Source: Albugo candida (taxonomy: Eukaryota; Oomycota; Peronosporomycetes; Albuginales; Albuginaceae). Taken from it: DNA of 64,000 bases. The stretch is taken from the NCBI GenBank assembly GCA_905220665.1, contig CAJNAR010000178.1:124001-188000 (forward strand), in the 5' to 3' direction. Made by a program: the position numbers and the translations under genes. The notes below the pieces were generated by a model. That model was not told the origin of the DNA, made no database searches, and saw nothing but the letters and a program-made list of their open reading frames with translations. Shown here one piece after another: positions 22,401 to 34,129 of this stretch (the first letter of the stretch is position 1; each line of letters opens with the position of its first letter).

Positions 22401-25400
22401 CCTTTAAAGTTGTACCAATCTCATTCTAAGAAGCACTGGCGCACCGCTTCTCTCTAGGCTAACGCCGAAAGTCTACAGTTAGGACAGGATGGCTGTCTCT
22501 CGAAGTGATCTAGAATTTTGCGTCCTCAAGAGTTATACGCCTTCTTTCACTCTCTGTTTCAATTTTTCATGGTGAAGATGTTGATGTGTGTGCTAATACC
22601 CAGGTTTTGCGGCGCTTTTTACGCGATAATGAGGCTGGAAAGACAAATGGCGCTCTTTCGCAAAGCAATAACAAAAAAAAATTGCAACAACTATCTCGCA
22701 ACTTGAGAAAGACGCTCTACAGGATGCAACGATAAAATTAGATGTGCTCATTATCAATACTCATTTCCATAAGTATAGATGCAAATGAGAATATTTTTGT
22801 CGATCGGATATGTTTCTGGCCTTTTTGGACTCTTGCCTGTTTGAAATTGGTAGGCTAATTGCGATTAGCATATGCTGCATATGTGACTCCTGCACACCGA
22901 GAATTATAAACGTACGCCGTCCTAAAGCTTGATGTTAGTCTATAGTGGACATGTAGTTATCGAAGAAGTCTCAACAGGGAAGCGAGTTTGCTTTGAGCAA
23001 CCATAAACGAGATAAATTATCGACCAACTGCCGAACACAGCAGAGAAAAAATTCCAACTTTTTGATTTCAGGAATGTTTGCGTCCCGGAGGAAAATACGA
23101 CGCGCTACCGCAAACTCTTTGGGCGTCCATCGACGACTATCACCAGATCAGCTTATTCTCTGAATTCGGAGCTAATTAGGAGTGCTCATTGAGTTTCTAC
23201 TGTGCATCAATTTCGCTGAGCGCCAGGATGGAGACAAGTGTGCGTGCAATAAATTATCTTTGTTCTGCAGTTTCCGACGTATAACACAACAATTTATCTT
23301 TCTTAGACTATCTCCGCAATGTCAGCATACTTAACGCATGGCGCATGACCTCAACGTTGGTGTCACCGATGGCCACAATTACAAAAATGAGAATATTATC
23401 GATGATATTACGATCAGCCATGGTTGCCAGAATCAGACAACAAGGGTCCACCATGACAGGAATGGAATTCAAGATGTCGTATCCGCCCGTATAACATATC
23501 CCAACCAGATTCCAGTCGACATTGGATAGACGATAGGCACCTGTAATCACATCAACAGGGACTCCTGTAAATCGTGTAATCAGCCGCATTTTGGAGACAT
23601 CCTTGTAAAAAGTTTTTATTTAAGGCTGAAGTAATGACATCACATAGTTGTGCAGAAAGCACAGCTTGCCTTTTCACCAGGATCCAGAGCCACTACAGCA
23701 GTAAGTGTAGAAGGTAAATGAGACCGCACGGGCCTCATAGAGCGCAACAGTATTGTTTACGTGTTGAAGAAGCTTTTATGAAAGAAACAAAGGCCATGAA
23801 AATGGACGTTTGCGCCACTGATGAAGCTCCTTTTACTAGTTGGGCGTCAAGACAAAAATTTGTTGATTTTTCTTCCAGTGAAATATCATAGTCTCTGCGA
23901 GTTTAGTGATCACAAATGCATGGACCATATACGCAACCTTCATAGGCTTCGTGCGCTACACATCTCACTTGATATCAGATACAGGGCTACTTATCGCAAA
24001 CCATGAAGCGTTAGCATGGTTCAAAATCATGGGTTTGCTAATGCCAACCAGATGCTTTGTATAAGGATTTATGACAATTTTTGTAACTTAAATGACGACA
24101 CCAACATCAATGACTTGCCACATCCTTCTGCAGTCGTAGAGGGATGTATATCATGGCTAGTATTCGCCGAGGCGTCGCTGCCAATTGTACGCAATTCCAA
24201 TCAGCATGCCTGCATCAGCCATTGCAGTTGAAAGAAATACAATGTCGTGATATAGGCAGCAAAGGATAAATAGTTTACCCTGTCGCGATATATTCAAGAA
24301 GCACTCTGGCATGAGAGCTTCGATGTAAGGCTCGATTGAGATGCAGGAGACGGGCTTATATGCATATTGTGAAAGTCATCAGGATCTCAATCGTGAGATA
24401 TAAGCTTAACAGCACATTGACACCCGTTATTATTCTCCCGAAAAACATTTTTTAATGAATTTTGAAACTCAATTTCGATGCGCAGTCCACCGTTTTTTCC
24501 AGACTTTGTTATGCAACTTGTGGTTGACCTTAGAAAGAGCCTTATACTTAATTGCGCGATTCCAGCACTGTCACGTCCGAACTACGGCAATTGTCCGTGA
24601 GTAATTTGCCAGCAATAATGAGCTAAGTGTCAGAATTGATTTAGATTCGATAAAAGTCTACGCCACAACAACACGAGCGTCTTTGATGAAGTCGCCACTC
24701 GACCGAATTTATCTGCGACCCCATACCGATACCCGAGTGAGACAAAGAAACTGCTAAAATATTTCAGGATGTGCGCATCTTGAACATATCCAACGTGAGT
24801 CAGATACCGCCACGAACGATGCAACATTTGGTCAACAGGACGGAACCCATTGATATTTTAATGATCGATGCGCTAAATACAGAGCGGCGACACAGCACAC
24901 ACATGAATCTGCCGAATGTGATTAACCTTGTATTCGAATTACGTCCGCAACAAACGTACCTTATGGGGATGAGCCATGATTTTAATTATACTGTGATACA
25001 ACTAATGCCGAATTACGTGATCCCCGCACTTTACAATTTGAAGGTTGAAATGGCATACGATGGACTTTGTATCTTTTCATAGCATTCGCATATTTCAATT
25101 AAGATCAAGTAATGATAAACTCATAAGTGACAAATTTTAAACGATATCAACGCAATGTGTTTCTCTGCTGTAACGTTTCATTATGATACTATTCCTTACC
25201 ATAATTCCGAGTAATTTTGCATCGGAATCTGACGATTCGCGTGAATACCACAATGTCTGTTCTTCTCACATTTGCTGCTTCTTATTAGAAAGTAGATGAG
25301 CTAATTAGAGCTATTAGTTTAGGTATATAAGCGGCGCTGGGTGGAAAAGGCCAGCCAGTATATTTTCTATTCAGCTAAAGTCCTTATTTTATAATAGTCA

Positions 25401-25568
25401 TAAATCAAGTTAAACATGTGCTATAAGCACCCTCTGCATCAAGTAAAATGTGTAGTACTCGTTATACGATAACATCATCATTAGGATTTGGATGTACTGA
25501 TTACTATGTACAGGTAGCTGCAAGCTGCAAGCTGCAGGCTTGAACCCGTAATTATTTTACTACTCTGT
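19435..25568. other. Gene-free stretch
   Basis: To about 21780 this is the 3' part of duplication copy A; beyond that, open frames are short, mutually overlapping and lack recognisable motifs. Some frames near 23300-23590 and 24770-25080 have protein-like composition (for example the stretch ending DGLCIFS at 25080) but no start, splice partner or homologue that I can name. I read it as decayed repeats. Confidence 0.45.
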
Positions 25569-25577
25569 ACTCTCAAC

Positions 25578-25728
25578 AAGGGCTGCAAATGGATCTAGAT
25601 CCACTGGATCTGGATCTGGATATTTTTGTAGATCCAGATCCATTGAGCAAATGGATCCAACTCTCAGATCCAGATCCAGATCCAGATCCAGATCCAGATC
25701 CAGTGGATCTAGATCCATTTGCAGCCCT
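25578..25728. mobile_element. Foldback/MITE-like element rich in GATCCA, flanked by a 9-bp duplication
   Basis: Left arm begins AGGGCTGCAAATGGATCTAG and the right arm ends with its exact reverse complement, CTAGATCCATTTGCAGCCCT. The interior is made of GGATCT/AGATCC hexamers on opposite strands, so the whole element can fold into one long hairpin. Both sides carry the identical nonamer ACTCTCAAC (25569-25577 and 25729-25737), a target-site duplication. The length of the duplication fits Mutator-type transposases; hAT would give 8 bp. There is no coding capacity, so it is non-autonomous. Confidence 0.8.
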
Positions 25729-25737
25729 ACTCTCAAC

Positions 25738-26500
25738 CATATTTTTGTCCTAATACTATGGAAGAACTAGCTAGTTGCAGCAAAACATTATCCCAGCGTT
25801 CAGCTGTTTTGACCTAAGAATCATACTGCGTTTGATGTTTCGATTCGTATTATGCTTCTTGATGAGTCGTCCTCTTCTATGTGTGATGACATCAAACTTA
25901 TCCCCTGGAGACACCCCGAGAAAGTAATTTTGGTCTGGAGTTCTCGTTCTAAGGCTTCATCACTTACATGCGGACAGGAAGTTCTTTCCGCACGCCTGCT
26001 CAAAGATGTAGTATCGTGAAATTCTAGTCTTGGCAATACGGTTCAATAGCCCCCAGATGATCCCAAATGCGGCCATTTTTCTAGCAGTGGAGATGAAGTG
26101 TCACTCAGTCGACATATCCCACGGAAAAAATGCCTTTCAAAACTCCAATTCTTCGGGATGGAGAATTTATTATGGATATACGCTTTAAGTGTGAAGGGTA
26201 AGTGAAAAACTTGCGATTCTTCCAAAAACCTGAGTATCAAGCGGTTTTTTGACATCTCTTGGCATGCTTTTGGAGGGGGAGTCATATGTCACGTCAAGTG
26301 TGCATTGCTATTATCGAGCTTACGTATCGAGTTATCTATCGCTGGCAAATTATCGTAGCAAACGTGCGAGAAATGCAACTCTACCATGTACGCTACTTTG
26401 TCAAGGATTTCATTACACTGTTTATCTGGTTCTTTAGCTACCTTCCTTATCCTATTATGAGCCCCTGACCGTGTGAATATCACTTAAGTCTGACTTCAAA
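25738..26500. other. Gene-free stretch
   Basis: Only short overlapping frames on both strands; no domain, splice pair or repeat recognised apart from the elements on either side. Confidence 0.4.
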
Positions 26501-26703
26501 TTTATTTTTATTATTAAATTCTTTTTTTTTTTTATTCGCTTTTTAAAATATATTATTTTTTAAGCTAGGGAAGCAGATATTTTCCAAGCTTATTGCTTGG
26601 GTGGGCTCAAACCGCTGTCCACAGTGCCGGGGATCGAACTAACGACCTCCGGCAGGGGTCCGTGCGCTCAAGTGCTTAACAGACTGAGCTGGGGCGGCCC
26701 CGT
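26501..26703 (-). mobile_element. tRNA-derived SINE (minus orientation) with A-rich tail
   Basis: Read on the minus strand, the element starts GGCCGCCCCAGCTCAGTCTG with an A-box-like AGCTCAGTCTGTTAAGC, then a B-box-like AGTTCGATCCCC about 40 bases on. After roughly 100 bases of body it ends in an A-rich tail (visible on the plus strand as TTTATTTTTATTATTAAATTCTTTTTTTTT). Internal Pol III promoter boxes plus a terminal A-rich tail are the hallmark of tRNA-derived SINEs. It is not a functional tRNA: the acceptor and anticodon stems are not convincing. Confidence 0.65.
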
Positions 26704-26915
26704 CGGGGGGCTAGCGGTTAGTACACATGTGTTCCGACCATGTGTGCCCCGGTTCGAATCCCGGCGGTAGCAAAAAGGGATGCGGTGGGGCCCCTCGGCG
26801 GAGGCAAAAGTTCCTCCACGTAAATATCAACCTACTCTATGAAGATATGGACGTGTCAAGACCGCTGGCAACTACACCAGAAAATAACTGTACAGCAGTT
26901 GGACCGGGCTCTTCA
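26701..26915 (+). mobile_element. tRNA-derived SINE head (plus orientation), head-to-head with the previous one
   Basis: The plus strand from 26701 has GGCTAGCGGTTAGTACA (A box) and GGTTCGAATCCCGGCGG (B box), spaced as in a tRNA, then a tRNA-unrelated body to about 26915. The T-arm pairs with one mismatch and no credible acceptor stem closes it, so this is tRNA-like rather than a tRNA gene. The 3' end is not sharply defined; an A8 run at 26983-26990 could be a tail if the element is longer. Its first bases abut the head of the minus-strand SINE. Confidence 0.55.
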
Positions 26916-27105
26916 TAGCGTACATACTAGTGATTAGAATAGAGTAGATAACGACCAAACTGTAGTAACAGAATGGTGTCTAAAAAAAAGTACTACGGGC
27001 GAACACCCTTAACTGAACTGCGGCGGACCCCTAACTCTACCATGTACGATGGGAGCCCGTGATGATTCGAATATAATGACAGCATTTCTGTCAACATTAC
27101 TGTGC

Positions 27106-27122
27106 TAGTGGGCAATCATAGT
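27106..27122. repeat. Left copy of the probable LINE target-site duplication
   Basis: TAGTGGGCAATCATAGT here matches TAGTGGGCAATCACAGT at 34130-34146 with one mismatch in 17. Position, direct orientation and length fit duplication by target-primed reverse transcription. It immediately precedes the 3' end of the minus-strand LINE, although no clear poly-T run follows it. Confidence 0.6.
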
Positions 27123-27417
27123 TGAAGGTGTCTATATTACTAGAATAAGACTAAACTGACTTCTCTAGTTGCCTAGGCTATCTTAAATAACATATATACA
27201 TATAAAAAACGTTCGTGAAATACCTGTGACAGATGATAATATGTCCCTCGTTGCTAGTCCTGCAGCGGTAGCGTTCACCACTACAGTACGAGAGTGTATC
27301 ACCGTGTAACGGATAAATGTTGAAAGTTGTAAAAGTTGTGAAAAAATGGTCCAAAAGTACCGTGGTTTGCACACTGGTGTGCGCCACACTAGGCAGAACA
27401 ATGCCATCCAACTAGGA

Positions 27418-30400
27418 CTAGGATCTGAGTTGCACTTGCATTTTGACTTGTGTGTGCCGTACCCGCAGTAATGATCTTCGGCTTCTAAAAAATCCACCCA
27501 ATGAACCTTGCGTTGCGAGTTGATCCAGCACCTTTGCAAGCCGAATGCGTTCGTCTTGGTCGTAACACTGTCTTCGAAAGTACCGAACGTGCGCACTAAA
27601 CGTGGTGTAAATAACGGAAAGTGCTGGAACTGTAGGAGTTGGTGATCGCTGATCGAACAAACGACGATTCCGATCTGTCCAGACGAAGTGCAGTGTCACC
27701 GCTTGCAATGCAATCCATAAATCTGATATAATGTCGAAATAGTCTTTCCAGTCCGACCGTAGTGTTGGTACGATTGCACATGCAATATGCGTCCAACGTG
27801 GCCGAGAGGAGAAAAAAAACTGATCCCAACTAGGGAGTAAATCCCTCCATAACTGTGCCGTGTGATCACACTCTAGAAAGAGATGTTGATCGGATTCCAC
27901 TGCCCCACACGAAGGCTGCGTGCACAATATAATGTCGGGCTGAATATCCTTTAAGAACCAGAAACGAGATCGAACTGGCAGCATTCGGAAGGCTAGACCA
28001 AACTGTAAATCCTCGAAAATTTGTAATACACGTTTTCGAAGATGCCGTGATGTAGCCATAAAAGTTCGAACTCGTTCTGAATCCAGTGCGTCCGATCTCT
28101 CCCGTGATGACCAATGTGTCGACATCGGATGACTCTTGGTTGGTTCGGGAGGTTTCCAGACGATACGTGAGAGCTGTGAGCGTGGAATAGATGGAAAATA
28201 ATGTTTCCGTTCCTTGCTTTTTACTCCCACATAAAATGATCTGCCACTTGTGGTTGGTGTAATCCAAGTGATGAGACCAATCGTCGAGTGGATACGCTGG
28301 AGAATCTGAGTGACTTCATTGTATAGTCGACTCAGCAACTTTTCTTCTGCCATATCCGATGTGTTTAGTTCTTCGTCGTTGTAATAGTTGACGACGAAAT
28401 CTTCCTTCGTTGGCCATGTGTCGCCTTCCCGAGAAAAGCCTTGCAGACTTCGGATCTCGAAAAGCGTAGCGAACGATTTCCGAAATGTGCGATGTGGTTC
28501 ATCCACCATGCCAAGATTGTACCAAACGTTCTGCGTACTCGGATGACGAGTAGCACCTTCGTAATGTAACTTTTGGTCGCAGTGAACCACATCGGTTGTT
28601 CCATGTAGTACTGACGGCGTTGCGAAACATTCAAATCTGATATTGAAATGCTCCAATCCATCTGATGCCACATTTTAGATGCGTGTTGCCACCATGACGA
28701 TATGCTCTCCCATTGAACCATTTTCCCATGTCGATGTGGTGCGATGGTGAATATATCCATCGGCTTGTGTGGTCCAAAGGAAGGTTGGATAAGTTGTAAT
28801 AATTCCGTCGAGGCAGTTGTCCAATTCGCAGGCATACTTGTTGACGCATCGGATGCAAACTGCTGAAGGAATTGAATACGTTGTAGCTTTAATCGTCCCA
28901 CCAAAAAAGGAACTTGTAGTCCACCATCTTGTCGGCGAAGATATAAAAATTCTTTGCTGAGTAGGTGAACATGTTTTGAATCTTTTTTGTGTTTCCGACC
29001 AAGCACAAATCGATTTAACATCGATTGCCACTGTCGAATAGTCACTGCTGGTATGTCCACGTGCATCGTGTAATGCCACAGACGTGATAAAATCATCGTC
29101 TGCGCAACCAGTAGTCGACCACGAACAGTTCTTGCTCGTCGAAACCATACACCAAACCCATCGTAAAAACGCTTGTCGAGAGTTGAAATAACCATCGAAT
29201 GAGTTGGTTTCTGGCCGAACGGAATACCCAAATACTTGACCGAATCCTCCGGACCCATTATGGTCAAATTGGGAATACTTGGACACGGCTTGGTCCGATT
29301 CAACGAGAGCAAAGATGATTTACTCAAGTTGAGTTTCGCACCCGATCCATCGCAATAGACTTGGACGAGTTCGAGTTGCGTCAAAACATCATTTGGTGTC
29401 GCTGAAAGCAATGTCGAATCGTCCGCAAAAAATAATCCAGTTGCGACAGTCGTGCCATTAATCCAAATGCCATGTTCTTCATGTTGTCGTAGTAGAGAGG
29501 ATCACCTTGTTTCACTCCACGTTGTGGTGTAATGGACGGTGTGATATTTCCATTGATCATCAACCGCGTCTTTGTGTTATTGTACAGAACACGAACCCAG
29601 TCGATGAAACTTTTTCCAACGCCCATTTTTTCCAAAACGCGAAACATGTACGTCCAATTGACTCGATCATAAGCTTTCTCAAAGTCGAGAAAAGTCGCAT
29701 ATGCTTCCTCCCCACGATGAGTGACCAAGTCTTGAATGTCGGTCAGATGTCGAATATGGTGATGCATTGACCTTCCTCGCACGAATGCTTTTTGATCTTG
29801 ATGGATCAATTTTGGCAAAAAACGTTGCAATCGATACGCCAGCACTTTTGAAGTACTTTTACATCGACGCAAAGCAGTGCGATCGGTCGATAGTTGCCAG
29901 GATCACCTCGTGATCCTTTCTTGTATAAAAGTGTGATTGCTGAGTGACGTTGTGATCGAAGTAGAATTCCTCTTTCCAGCTGATATTCGAACACGATCTT
30001 CAGACACTCGCCAAACGTTTCGGATCAAGCTGATAAAATGCAGCTGGTAGTCCATCCATACCTGGAGAAGAACTACTCTGCATGTGCTTGATCGCTTCCG
30101 CCATCTCGGTCGTACTTAACCGAGTGGAGAGACGGTCTTGCTCTGCTGAGGCAAGTGAAACTTGAATCGAATCGAGTAACTTTTTTTGCTTTCTTTCACA
30201 TGGATCATTTGAGTCGGTCTCTGAGCTATAAACAGAGCCCATGACACGACCCCAATGATCTCTTAGTTCGTCAATAATCTCCCTCGGGTTCGATGTCACG
30301 GTACACATTTATTTGTAACATTTTCGATCGGCACGCGACGACAAGAACTATCCGGAGGGCGAAAAAAATGCTTGTGAGAGTTCTCTATATGCTTCACGTG

Positions 30401-31554
30401 ATGGTCGAAACATTCATCTTGGTTGTATTTTGCATTGGTTTCGACTGAAATTCGAAATTGTTGGAGACTCGATTCGTAAAAATACCGTGACTCATTGGTG
30501 TCTTGAATGCGATATCGAGCTGCTGCGAATTCCAAAACACGCTGACTAGACTCAACATCACGTCGGCTATCTTGTGCAAATTTTTTTTCGATTCCTTGAA
30601 GCTGTTTCTTGATTTTCGTCTTCCAACTTTCCCACATTTTACCGGGATTCGAAGTTGTCCGTAACTGGTTGAGCACCAAATTTGCTTCCAATTTGATTGC
30701 TTCGACAACTTTAGGATATTCAAATAATCGTAATGAGCATTTCCAATATCCTCGACCGGGTGATTGAGTTGGATTTGCAAAAGTTACTTTTTGTGCCAGA
30801 TGATCTCCCGCATGTCGTGGACGAAAATACTCAGAGGTTTTGTATACCATATTGAATAGCTCTTCCGACATGCAGATACAATCTAGTCGATTCTTGCGCG
30901 GTAATGGTCCTGTAAGTACTTTTACAGTCGGATGTTGGATTCGCCAAGCGTCTACCACACCCAACTGTGAAAGCCATTCCAAACAGGCTAATCGACTTGG
31001 TTCGTGTCGAATTGTTCCACTCGAAGCATCGATAGCTGGATCGAGTGGTGTGTTGAAATCACCAAATACGATATGTGTTGCGGTCGATTCGAAAGTGTTG
31101 GAGAGCAATAACTCATAAAAACCCACCCGTTCCTCGGCCTTGACCGGAGCATATACATTGTGAATATACACCGGTGCATCGTGAATGAGAAGACGCAGAA
31201 CCAAATAACGATTTCGAATGTTTCGTTCGGTGAGTTCTTCAGCTGTTGTATAACCGGGAAAGTCCGAACGAAGGATTGTCATGACGCCGCCACTGCGATT
31301 TTGAGTCGGATGGAGAAAAGCACTGTTGTGGTCGTTGACAAACATTTTGTGCTGCATTTTTGAGGATAATAAAACTGAAATGAGTCCAGTTGCTTGTGGT
31401 CGTGAAACTTGGTTTCTTGAACACAACAAATGGAGTGTTGTGATAGGATGTGGTCGATAAAAAGATGACCATTTTTATGACTTCCATTGACATTCACCGT
31501 GAGTGCTGAGATATTGTTCCACGTTGAAATATTCGAGGAGCCCTTAGCATTCAA
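27418..31554 (-). pseudogene. LINE ORF2: EEP endonuclease, reverse transcriptase, zf-RVT (frameshifted)
   Basis: The reading passes through at least five frame fragments. Endonuclease motifs: ISALTVNVNG and CCVQETK (31554-31279), then VYIHNVYAP, IVFGDFNTP, RKNRLDCI and AGDHLAQ (31429-30296). Reverse transcriptase motifs: GNYRPIALL near 29910, FEKAYDRVNW near 29670, PQRGVKQGDPL near 29510 and the catalytic FFADDSTLL near 29425. The zf-RVT-like region near 28000-27840 has the LFLECDHTAQLW pattern. The enzyme would nick target DNA and copy the RNA. Frameshifts separate the endonuclease halves, endonuclease and RT, and the RT palm, so no intact polyprotein remains. The last frame ends at 27418, leaving about 300 bases of 3' UTR. 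Confidence 0.85.
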
Positions 31555-33592
31555 GCTGAAGTGGACCAGAAATCAACCTCGTTTCACCATCTTGTTGTGA
31601 GAGGTGAAGTGTTGTATGTTCTTCTGGAAAAAAGCTGAGATTGACGGAAAGCTCAGCGATGTCACCATAAAGAAGTCCACGCCATCTACCTCCAAACCAT
31701 TGAGACCAACACTTTATGCCCAGATCGGAGCGGAAGAAGGATATAATTACGTTGGTTGGAAATAAACGACAATGATGACCCGGAATCCAGATCACTGGTC
31801 CATCGGTGAGATATTGGATCCAGTGGTCGTTGGTGTAGAATGTCGGAGCAGTACACACGAATAAAAGTTCCAACAACGCGAGAGCTATCGTTGCTCGAGT
31901 CAAACCGATAACGATGTCCGCCACTGACGTCCACCACGACATGACTTTCTCGAACAAAACAGATCGCTTCGAGGATACTTTTCCACCAACGTGGCGACTC
32001 CATCGCGTCGCAAACGTAACATCTTCGCCGAGATTGTGAGTTGCAAAAACGCGATTTATCATAAGTAGATGAGCCACTTCATCCAAAGCTTTATCATTCG
32101 ACTCCATACACGCAAGTAGCACACCATTCATCGTGATCGGATGATTAAGTGCCGCTCGGATGATTTTGTCCGGATTTGTGCAGAACTGGATTAGCTTCCG
32201 CACATGAGGGATGCAAGCATCCGCTGGAACCAGCTTGTCCGGTCGGAGTGAGTGAAGGGCAGTTTTGGAATCGATTTTCATTAGCTCCCCTATTTCACCA
32301 ACTCGGGTTGGTCGTTTCGATTTCTCCATTGTTGTATGACGTTTTTGATAAAAGTGTGCCGCCTCTTTCGAGGTGGCCACCTCTTTTGGCATCCGTGCTT
32401 TCATGGGGATGATTTGGACGCGATTGCCATTCTCTAGATTGGCAACCGCTGTTACTTCTTCGATCTCCACCTCCATAGTTGCGAGCACGGAAAAATAGTT
32501 ACTCGTCGCCAGTTTTGGAAGCGCAAGAGGTGGTGCTTTGGAGACCATTTGTTCGAACGGCTCCACCCGATTGCGTTTTCCACTCGTCCAAGCCAAGTGC
32601 ATGGATATATCCCCATCCCGCTCTACCCGTGGTAGTGAGTATGACTGACTGGTCAGTTGGAGGATGGGAGTTGTGGGTTGCAATAAGGCTTGTGCTCCTG
32701 GTGGTGTGATAGTGGGGGGAGTGTTGAGCTCCAACGAGATTTGATCGGAGAGCTTCCGGTCAGGTTTTCTCGCCTCCAATTCTTTACTGGGAACTGGATT
32801 CACCACCTTTTGTGGTGCCACCACGAGTGCCGCTGGTTCGGTTGTATGTTTCTGGTTCTTTTTTTGTTTTTGTGTGTTGTGAATCTGAGTTGCAGATTGA
32901 TTTTGGCGTTGTTTTTGATTGTTTTGTTTGCTTTGGTGTTGCCGTGCTCCCGGGGTTGATGTAGCACCCAAATCCAAACAATAAGGACCACGTTGCCCAA
33001 AACGTGGTCGGTCCATTGGAATAGGAGCATTCTTACCCCGTACTGGGTAGAGCTGTTTGTCGTAAGTGATTTGTTCAATCACTTTACCAACTCTAACCAG
33101 TTGTTGGGGGCCCATCAAACAACCAAAGTAAACTCGCCAAGTCGACATCACCACTTCCTTAGTGGGAATCGTCTCGCGGAAGGTGTCATACACCACTTGA
33201 CATCCGAGTTGGTGAAGAGCACGGAGAATGTTGTTGCGTTCTTCCTCCACTCCTACGCCGAAAACATCTAGGTAGTACTTTGTTTCAAGAGTATCAAACT
33301 CCCGAAAAAAGTACTTTTCCCCAAGGATAGTCACCGGCTGACACTCCAACTGCTGGCAGGCATCCGCCGTGGTGACCATCACTCTGATGTTTCCCCCAGG
33401 CATTTTGGACACCTGAGCGATTGACCGGCTCTCCAGTAAACTTTCAAAGACCGGATTGCCTTGGTCTCGCATCAGGGATGTTAGGATTTTCCCATTTGGA
33501 GTACGGGTCAAGGACTGGCCCGTCTCCAAGACCATTGGGAAGGTTGCTTTCCAGATTTGGAAAGGTCTTGCTGCTTCCAATTTCGCAGACAA
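31544..33592 (-). CDS. LINE ORF1 (nucleic-acid-binding gag-like protein)
   Basis: Open for 682 codons. The first 200 residues resemble the RRM-like/DUF4283 type domain of plant and oomycete LINE ORF1 proteins (KYYLDVFGVGVEEERNN, then WRVYFGCLMGPQQLVRVGKV). A basic Gln/Lys/Asn-rich linker follows (about 32860-32960), then a long low-similarity tail. ORF1 proteins coat the element RNA in a ribonucleoprotein particle. The first codon of the frame is TTG-like, so the true start is probably upstream across a frameshift. It overlaps the start of ORF2 by about 10 bases. Being open, it is better preserved than ORF2. Confidence 0.7.
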   Translation of the reverse strand: MSAKLEAARPFQIWKATFPMVLETGQSLTRTPNGKILTSLMRDQGNPVFESLLESRSIAQVSKMPGGNIRVMVTTADACQQLECQPVTILGEKYFFREFDTLETKYYLDVFGVGVEEERNNILRALHQLGCQVVYDTFRETIPTKEVVMSTWRVYFGCLMGPQQLVRVGKVIEQITYDKQLYPVRGKNAPIPMDRPRFGQRGPYCLDLGATSTPGARQHQSKQNNQKQRQNQSATQIHNTQKQKKNQKHTTEPAALVVAPQKVVNPVPSKELEARKPDRKLSDQISLELNTPPTITPPGAQALLQPTTPILQLTSQSYSLPRVERDGDISMHLAWTSGKRNRVEPFEQMVSKAPPLALPKLATSNYFSVLATMEVEIEEVTAVANLENGNRVQIIPMKARMPKEVATSKEAAHFYQKRHTTMEKSKRPTRVGEIGELMKIDSKTALHSLRPDKLVPADACIPHVRKLIQFCTNPDKIIRAALNHPITMNGVLLACMESNDKALDEVAHLLMINRVFATHNLGEDVTFATRWSRHVGGKVSSKRSVLFEKVMSWWTSVADIVIGLTRATIALALLELLFVCTAPTFYTNDHWIQYLTDGPVIWIPGHHCRLFPTNVIISFFRSDLGIKCWSQWFGGRWRGLLYGDIAELSVNLSFFPEEHTTLHLSQQDGETRLISGPLQLEC

Positions 33593-33699
33593 AACTGACC
33601 AGTCCGGATGCTCCCATCAGCGTATAGCTGCAGTATAGCCTCGATATCCGAGGCTTTCGGCTTTGCGAGCTCCACGCGAAATTTCGCCCGATCTCTAGC

Positions 33700-34038
33700 C
33701 TAGTCCTTACGCAAGGACTCCTGTGACTTGATCAGGTCAGCAAGAGTAGGACTTTTAGTGTCGTCCACACTTGCACTTGCAGTTTCCTTTGGGTCACCCT
33801 GTGACGAGGCAACGACAGTACCGCAGGTACCACCGCTACCACATCCGACACCGGTAGTACCGGTATTACCCTGTACCGTCACACTGGGGGTGGGGGTACT
33901 TTCCACGTCATCACACAGGGGTGATGACTCATCAACAATCATGCAATCACCCAAAACAGGGTGACTCATGAGGGTTGCCACGTCACTACAAGTGGACGCT
34001 AGAACCCTTGGTTGTGTCGATATGTCGACTTGGACCAT
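33700..34038 (-). pseudogene. LINE ORF1, N-terminal piece
   Basis: A 112-codon frame starting at an ATG at 34038, rich in Ser, Thr and Gly, stops just before the main ORF1 frame begins in another frame near 33592. It is probably the original N-terminus, separated by a frameshift, because it lies between the 5' boundary and ORF1 on the same strand. It could instead be a separate small upstream ORF. Confidence 0.5.
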
Positions 34039-34129
34039 TGTTTTCGAGAGGAAAGAGTTGAAAAAAGTAGTTTTTCGAGTTGTTTTGTATTAAATAGGCG
34101 GGTTACGTAGTAGCCGGCAAATTGAGAAG

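Larger units (their letters stand above)
27123..34129 (-). mobile_element. Non-LTR retrotransposon (L1-like LINE), about 7 kb, decayed
   Basis: On the minus strand it carries, in order, an ORF1-type protein, an endonuclease/exonuclease/phosphatase (EEP) domain, a reverse transcriptase and a zf-RVT-like C-terminal region. This is the standard L1-clade layout in plants and oomycetes. Several frameshifts and stops break ORF2, so it cannot be autonomous now. The 17-bp direct repeat at 27106 and 34130 bounds the insertion. It is inserted just upstream of duplication copy B. Confidence 0.85.

Noticed and set aside
25590..25715. A simple GATCCA microsatellite
   Set aside because: The hexamers are arranged as two inverted arms with unique matching ends and a flanking duplication, so it is a mobile foldback element.
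26621..26703. A tRNA gene on the minus strand
   Set aside because: Boxes are present but there is no convincing anticodon or acceptor stem and an A-rich tail follows 200 bases on.
26701..26774. A tRNA gene on the plus strand
   Set aside because: A and B boxes are present, but the T stem has a mismatch, the acceptor stem does not close and a SINE-like body follows; called a SINE head instead.
32176..33627. Plus-strand ORFs within the LINE
   Set aside because: Antisense to an intact ORF1 of 682 codons.
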